Position numbers and translations under genes: made by a program
The notes under the pieces: model-generated
Seen by the model: the letters and a program-made list of their open reading frames with translations, nothing else
Databases searched by the model: none
What the model was told of the DNA's origin: nothing
Assembly (NCBI GenBank): GCA_963664365.1
Contig: OY761144.1
Span: forward strand, 496,001 to 560,000
Reading direction: 5' to 3'
Origin: VXRN01 sp963664365
Lineage (GTDB): Bacteria > Chloroflexota > Dehalococcoidia > Lucifugimonadales > UBA1123
DNA length: 64,000 nt
In this document: piece by piece, positions 60,642-64,000 of the stretch
How the letters are laid out: each line of letters opens with the position of its first letter
How positions within the stretch are numbered: the first letter of the stretch is position 1

Positions 60642-61655
60642 ATGTCAAGCGAACTGGAACAACGCTCCTTCGGACGAACCGGTGAGAAAGTCAGTGTCAT
60701 CGGCCTCGGCGGCGCCGCTCTGTACAAGCACTCGTACGAGCTTGGGGTAGCGACCGTCAAGCACGCGCTCGATCTGGGCGTCACATATTTCGACACGTCG
60801 CCCGCTTACGGTGAACGCAGTCCGGAAGGCCGGTGGCTGGCCGGCGGAATGTCGCAGCTGATCATGGGCGAAGGGCTAGACGGGACCGCGAAGCCGCATC
60901 TCCTGGCAACGAAGCTGATTAACTACACGACCGAGGAGAAGGGCTTCATCTCACGGTCCCCGGCTGAGACAGTTTCAATTGCCTACCGCACGGTGGAAGA
61001 CTGTCTCGCGCAGTTACAGGACAACCTGCGCGCCCTGCGCCGCGACAGGGTCGACGTGCTCCTCGGGCACGACGCCGAGTTCGCGAAGGCCTGGATACCC
61101 GACGCACGGGAAAACGACGAGCTTCTGGACCTCGACAAGGAGCACGATTTCGCGAACGCAGCCATCATGCAGGCGCTTCGTGAGGCAAAGGCGCAAGGGC
61201 TGTGCAGCTACATTGGCCTAAGTGTAAACCGGTCCGAGCCTATGGCGCATCTCCTGCGCCGGGTGGAGCTGGACATGTGCCTGTCGGCCGGCGAGTTTAC
61301 GCTGCTGGACCGCCGTTCCCCGCAGACGGTTCTGCCGGTCGCTCGTGAGCAGGGAATCGCCTATGTGGTGGGAGGGATATTCGCCAAGAAACTTGATTTG
61401 CCGGGCTCGCAGTCTCAGCCCCTCCCCAAGGATACGGTTGGAGCCGCATTCACAGATGAGCGCCTCATCGAGCTGGCCAAGGAGACTGGCATCTCGATCG
61501 CGGCAATGACGGTCCGTTTCCTGCTGGCCAACCGGGAGATTTCTACCATCCTCGTGGGCGCTTCCACGCCCGATGAGCTGGAGGAGAGCGTCAAAGCCGC
61601 GCAGGCAGGCCCGCTGCCGCCCGATGTTCATCAGGCCATTGAAAGTATTGCATAA
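60642..61655 (+). CDS. Aldo/keto reductase
   Basis: 337-aa NAD(P)H-dependent aldo/keto reductase with the TIM-barrel catalytic tetrad Asp51 (YFDTSPAYGE), Tyr56, Lys91 (LLATKL) and His143 (VLLGHD). The C-terminal cofactor region has TISTILVGASTPDELEESVK. Sequence resembles the L-fucose/galactose-dehydrogenase-like AKRs, but the substrate cannot be fixed. GGAGG precedes the start. It lies in the system E cluster before the SDR gene. A 78-bp copy of its N-terminus is stranded at 63142-63219. Confidence 0.9.
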   Translation: MSSELEQRSFGRTGEKVSVIGLGGAALYKHSYELGVATVKHALDLGVTYFDTSPAYGERSPEGRWLAGGMSQLIMGEGLDGTAKPHLLATKLINYTTEEKGFISRSPAETVSIAYRTVEDCLAQLQDNLRALRRDRVDVLLGHDAEFAKAWIPDARENDELLDLDKEHDFANAAIMQALREAKAQGLCSYIGLSVNRSEPMAHLLRRVELDMCLSAGEFTLLDRRSPQTVLPVAREQGIAYVVGGIFAKKLDLPGSQSQPLPKDTVGAAFTDERLIELAKETGISIAAMTVRFLLANREISTILVGASTPDELEESVKAAQAGPLPPDVHQAIESIA

Positions 61656-61731
61656 GGTGGGCAATGGCGGTGCCAGTGCAGGCGATGGTAGAGTTGTGCC
61701 CACGAGTTGAATCCAATGAGGGAAGAAAACA

Positions 61732-62583
61732 GTGACAGAGAAAAAGGGAAGACTTGCAGGCAAAGTGGCGGTTGTCACCGGCGGCAACAGTGGAATGGGG
61801 GCTGGAACGGTGGAACTATTCGTGGCCGAAGGGGCCCGGGTGGTGATCGCGGCCCGCGGTGAGGAAGCAGGACAGGCGCTGGCCGATCGCCTGGGTGAGA
61901 ATGCAGTTTTCAAACGCACCGACGTTTCCGTCGAAGCCGATGTGCAAGCCCTGGTCGATGCCACAATGGAGAAGTGGGGGCGAGTGGATGTGTTGTTCAA
62001 CAATGCAGGCATCGGGCAAGCCTTTGCCCCTCCTGAAGAGTTTACTCTGGAGGATTTCAACCGAGTGATGATGACGAATCTTGGCTCCTGTTTCCTTGGT
62101 CTCAAATATGTGACCCCGATCATGAAAAAGCAGGGCGGCGGCAGCATCATCAACAACGGCAGCACAGCCGGAGTGACGACCGATGGCTCCGGTCCGCTCT
62201 ATTCCGCGAGCAAAGCGGGAGTCATCCATATCACCAAGGTCTGGGCCACTCAGTTGGCAGAATTCGGGGTGCGTGTCAATTGCATCTCCCCCGGTGCGAT
62301 CGTCGCCCCCATCTTCTGGGGCGGCCACCATACCCAATCGGCAGAGGAAAACGAGCGCCGGACCCAACGGCTGACAGAATACTTTGCAAAACAGTTACCG
62401 CTCAATCGCGCAGGTACGCCGGAAGATATTGCTTACGCCGCGTTGTATTTGGCCAGTGATGAAAGCCGTCACACAACCGGACACAATCTGATGATCGATG
62501 CGGGCATCAGTGTACGGATGGCCCCCCCATCGAACTTAGAAGCAAATAGCAAAGAAAGGTACGAGTTCATTACTGGGGAGTGA
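61732..62583 (+). CDS. Short-chain dehydrogenase/reductase
   Basis: 283-aa SDR, GTG start at 61732. Cofactor motif TGGNSGMG (16-23), NNAG near 87, catalytic Ser and the YSASK motif (Tyr157, Lys161), and the C-terminal TGHNLMIDAGISV. NAD(P)-dependent alcohol or sugar oxidation is the family role. It lies 76 nt after the AKR and 77 nt before the VOC gene. Confidence 0.9.
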   Translation: MTEKKGRLAGKVAVVTGGNSGMGAGTVELFVAEGARVVIAARGEEAGQALADRLGENAVFKRTDVSVEADVQALVDATMEKWGRVDVLFNNAGIGQAFAPPEEFTLEDFNRVMMTNLGSCFLGLKYVTPIMKKQGGGSIINNGSTAGVTTDGSGPLYSASKAGVIHITKVWATQLAEFGVRVNCISPGAIVAPIFWGGHHTQSAEENERRTQRLTEYFAKQLPLNRAGTPEDIAYAALYLASDESRHTTGHNLMIDAGISVRMAPPSNLEANSKERYEFITGE

Positions 62584-62660
62584 AACGCAACAGAAGGATG
62601 ATTGGAAAACCTCCATCCCACAATGTCTCAATTCGTTAACACTCCAACTAGGAGGTGAGC

Positions 62661-63122
62661 ATGTTCAAGTTCAAGCGGTTGGACCACATAGGACTAGCAA
62701 CGGCCGATGCCGAAAGATTCGTCGATTTCTACAGCGGAATACTCGGCTTTGAAGTCCGGGAGCGGTGGACGACTAAAGGCAATGAGCGGTTGAAAGAGGT
62801 GGCCAACCTTTCACTCAACGCCCCGAATGCCGGGGAAGACGGCTCGATCATCGAGCTGTTTTCGATCGAGCCGGATGCGCCGGCCAATCCCGATTACAAC
62901 GAACCTGCCCTGGAGCAGACGGGCTTTCGGCTCCTCGCGCTCGAAGTTGACGACGATAGCATGGACGAAGCCATTGCCTATCTCGAGAGTAAAGGCATCG
63001 AAGTCCATTCTGCGCACCCGACTAATCCGGCTCGATGGTTCAGGGACCCGGACGGGAACCAGATCGTCTTCTTCCCCTCCAGCGTCTATCAGAGGTACAA
63101 GAGACTGGACGAAACGCATTAG
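62661..63122 (+). CDS. VOC-superfamily (glyoxalase-fold) protein with incomplete ligand set
   Basis: 153-aa VOC protein; ATG at 62661 follows AGGAGGTGAGC, preferred to the GTG at 62655 inside that site. RLDHIGLATAD gives the first His and SIIELFS the Glu, but the second-module His and Glu are replaced (GFRLLALEVDD, DPDGNQIVFF), so the usual four-ligand metal site is not complete. It may be a binding protein or use other ligands. Last gene of the system E run. A decayed second copy of its 5' end lies just downstream. Confidence 0.87.
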   Translation: MFKFKRLDHIGLATADAERFVDFYSGILGFEVRERWTTKGNERLKEVANLSLNAPNAGEDGSIIELFSIEPDAPANPDYNEPALEQTGFRLLALEVDDDSMDEAIAYLESKGIEVHSAHPTNPARWFRDPDGNQIVFFPSSVYQRYKRLDETH

Positions 63123-63141
63123 AGGACTTTCTATAACAGGG

Positions 63142-63219
63142 ACACTGGAACAGCGCCCCTTCGGGCGTACCGGCGAGAAAGTCAGCGTCATCGGTCGCGG
63201 CGGCGACCCTTTGTATGAG
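63142..63219 (+). pseudogene. N-terminal fragment of an aldo/keto reductase gene
   Basis: LEQRPFGRTGEKVSVIGRGG followed by DPLYE matches LEQRSFGRTGEKVSVIGLGG and AALYK of the AKR at 60642. The fragment has no start codon in place and stops being similar at the LYE junction, where a VOC leader begins. Confidence 0.75.
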
Positions 63220-63286
63220 GTGAGCAGCGTTCAAGCGGCTTGATCACATAGGCGTTGTGACTACGGACATGGGGAGACTTATCTAA
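63217..63286 (+). pseudogene. 5' fragment of a VOC gene fused to the AKR fragment
   Basis: GAGGTGAGCA is the VOC gene's ribosome-binding leader; FKRLDHIGVVTTDMGRLI then follows in one frame and stops. The intact gene reads FKRLDHIGLATADAER. The start codon is lost (AGCG in place of ATG). It overlaps the 3' end of the convergent gene. Confidence 0.7.
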
Positions 63287-63528
63287 ATCTCCCAGGCGGA
63301 ACGATAGTCGAGGTTATCGTCGCCGGTGCAGATGAACAGCTCGCCGTCCGGGACGGACCTATCCTGGTTTCGGCAGCCGAACTTTGCCGTGCAGCGGTCC
63401 TGGGCGTTCTTGTATGGACAGCGATACTTAGAGACGACGTTCACCGTTTCGTTCATGTCGCTGAAGATCGCCTGGAGGCGCGACATGCTGCGTCGGTAGC
63501 GGTCGGGGTCTATGGTGGAATCGGTCAT
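63283..63528 (-). CDS. Small cysteine-containing protein next to a corrinoid protein gene
   Basis: 81 residues, not recognised. Four Cys lie in RCPYKNAQDRC, CTAKFGC and LFICTGDD, spaced C-x8-C-x5-C-x14-C, which could bind a metal or an Fe-S cluster. The first 35 residues are helical (RYRRSMSRLQAIFSDMNETV). The start is 6 nt after the stop of the corrinoid protein gene, so the two are translated together and may act in the same corrinoid-linked pathway. Confidence 0.6.
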   Translation of the reverse strand: MTDSTIDPDRYRRSMSRLQAIFSDMNETVNVVSKYRCPYKNAQDRCTAKFGCRNQDRSVPDGELFICTGDDNLDYRSAWEI

Positions 63529-63534
63529 GAGGAC

Positions 63535-64000
63535 TCAGTATGCCGCCGGCGCCGCTTCTTCGACCTCCTGGAGTCCGAGGAAGCGCTTGGCGATATCGAC
63601 GCACTCGATGGCGTCCTTGCCGTAGCCGTCGGCGCCAAAGTCGTCGGCGAACTCCTGGGTCAGAGGCGCGCCGCCGACCATGATCCTGACCACGTCGCGC
63701 AGTCCGTTCTCCTCGAATGCGTCGATAGTCTTGCCCATGTTGGGCATGGTGGTCGTGAGCAGCGCGGACATGCCCAGCACCTCGGCCTCGTGCTCCATAA
63801 CCGCGTCTATGAACTCGTCGGGTGAGGTATCGACGCCGAGGTCGTGAACTACGAATCCCGCGCCTCGCAGCATCATGTTGCAGAGGTTCTTGCCGATGTC
63901 GTGCAGGTCGCCCTTGACGGTGCCCATTATCACGGTGCCGAGCGGCTCGATGCCGGACTCGGAGAGGATCGGCTCGATGTGTGCCATCCCAGCCTTCATG
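63535..64000 (-). CDS. Corrinoid (B12-binding) methyltransferase-type protein, partial
   Basis: About 155 residues of the C-terminal part, open at the right edge. GDLHDIGKNLCNMML holds the DxHxxG cobalamin-ligand motif; GMSALLTTTMPNMGKTI and IMVGGAPLTQEFADDFGADG complete the Rossmann B12 domain. Typical of MtaC/MtbC-type corrinoid proteins that carry methyl groups between methyltransferases. The N-terminal four-helix cap lies outside the window. Partner methyltransferases are expected upstream of it. Confidence 0.88.
   Translation of the reverse strand, partial: MKAGMAHIEPILSESGIEPLGTVIMGTVKGDLHDIGKNLCNMMLRGAGFVVHDLGVDTSPDEFIDAVMEHEAEVLGMSALLTTTMPNMGKTIDAFEENGLRDVVRIMVGGAPLTQEFADDFGADGYGKDAIECVDIAKRFLGLQEVEEAAPAAY

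Noticed and set aside
1..64000. tRNA, rRNA and known riboswitch genes
   Set aside because: No cloverleaf-like T-loop and acceptor combination, rRNA segment or cobalamin/other riboswitch consensus was recognised by eye; weak ones could be missed.

Overview
The window is a GC-rich bacterial chromosome segment, densely coding and accessory in character. No rRNA, tRNA or CRISPR array was seen. The gene mix is: many dipeptide-type ABC transporters with valine/glutamate-repeat lipoproteins, sulfatases, an enolase-superfamily dehydratase, acyl-CoA dehydrogenase, VOC, AKR and SDR enzymes, a corrinoid protein, and a UMF1-type MFS carrier. This fits a heterotrophic Chloroflexota bacterium of the SAR202/Dehalococcoidia kind. 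That placement is inference from gene content; no phylogenetic marker in the window settles it.

Layout. 0-1 kb holds the 3' end of valS. 1.1-5.5 kb (minus) is transporter system A (substrate-binding lipoprotein, DppB, DppC). 5.9-10.4 kb (plus) is a VOC protein followed by system B (lipoprotein, DppC, DppB). 10.4-12.6 kb holds comM/yifB flanked by two decayed toxin-antitoxin loci: an orphan DUF433 gene on one side, and a vapB with an internally deleted vapC on the other. 12.6-19.2 kb looks like an accessory island: a 964-aa N6-adenine methylase with a nuclease-like N-terminus, a two-domain retropepsin-like protein, a small-protein plus retropepsin-like gene pair, and a terminase-small-subunit-like protein. 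19.2-23.5 kb holds the MFS carrier, a GNAT, an acyl-CoA dehydrogenase and a Uma2 protein. 23.9-26.1 kb is a compact Type II restriction-modification pair.

26.0-30.5 kb (minus) holds a DedA-type membrane protein and a pxpA-pxpB-pxpC-panE-like operon with a good promoter; this would be 5-oxoproline (pyroglutamate) hydrolysis. 30.7-39.2 kb (plus) is system C (lipoprotein, DppB, DppC) running directly into three tandem sulfatases, the middle one frameshifted. 39.2-47.1 kb holds a coiled-coil gene and two tandem ~1140-aa secreted surface proteins with matching terminators. 47.1-54.6 kb (minus) is system D, the only transporter here with its own ATPases (DppD, DppF), followed by a mandelate-racemase-family enzyme. 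54.8 kb holds a paralogue of the 17.5-kb small gene. 55.8-63.1 kb (plus) is system E (lipoprotein, DppB, DppC) followed by AKR, SDR and VOC enzymes. The right edge holds decayed AKR and VOC fragments, a small cysteine-rich protein and a corrinoid protein that runs out of the window.

How it fits together. Five peptide/opine/glycoside-type importers occur in 64 kb, several fused in operon layout to catabolic enzymes (sulfatases, dehydratase, AKR/SDR/VOC). Four lack ATPases, so they may share the DppDF pair of system D or use ATPases encoded elsewhere. All five lipoproteins have the lipobox cysteine at residue 26. They then carry different linkers: VPGET arrays of 7, 5 and 2 copies, a ~67-residue helical repeat in three copies, or an Ala/Pro-rich stretch. 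Systems A and E share a duplicated promoter, leader and signal-peptide cassette. A CCCTCTCCC/GGGAGAGGG hairpin repeat is scattered six times through spacers.
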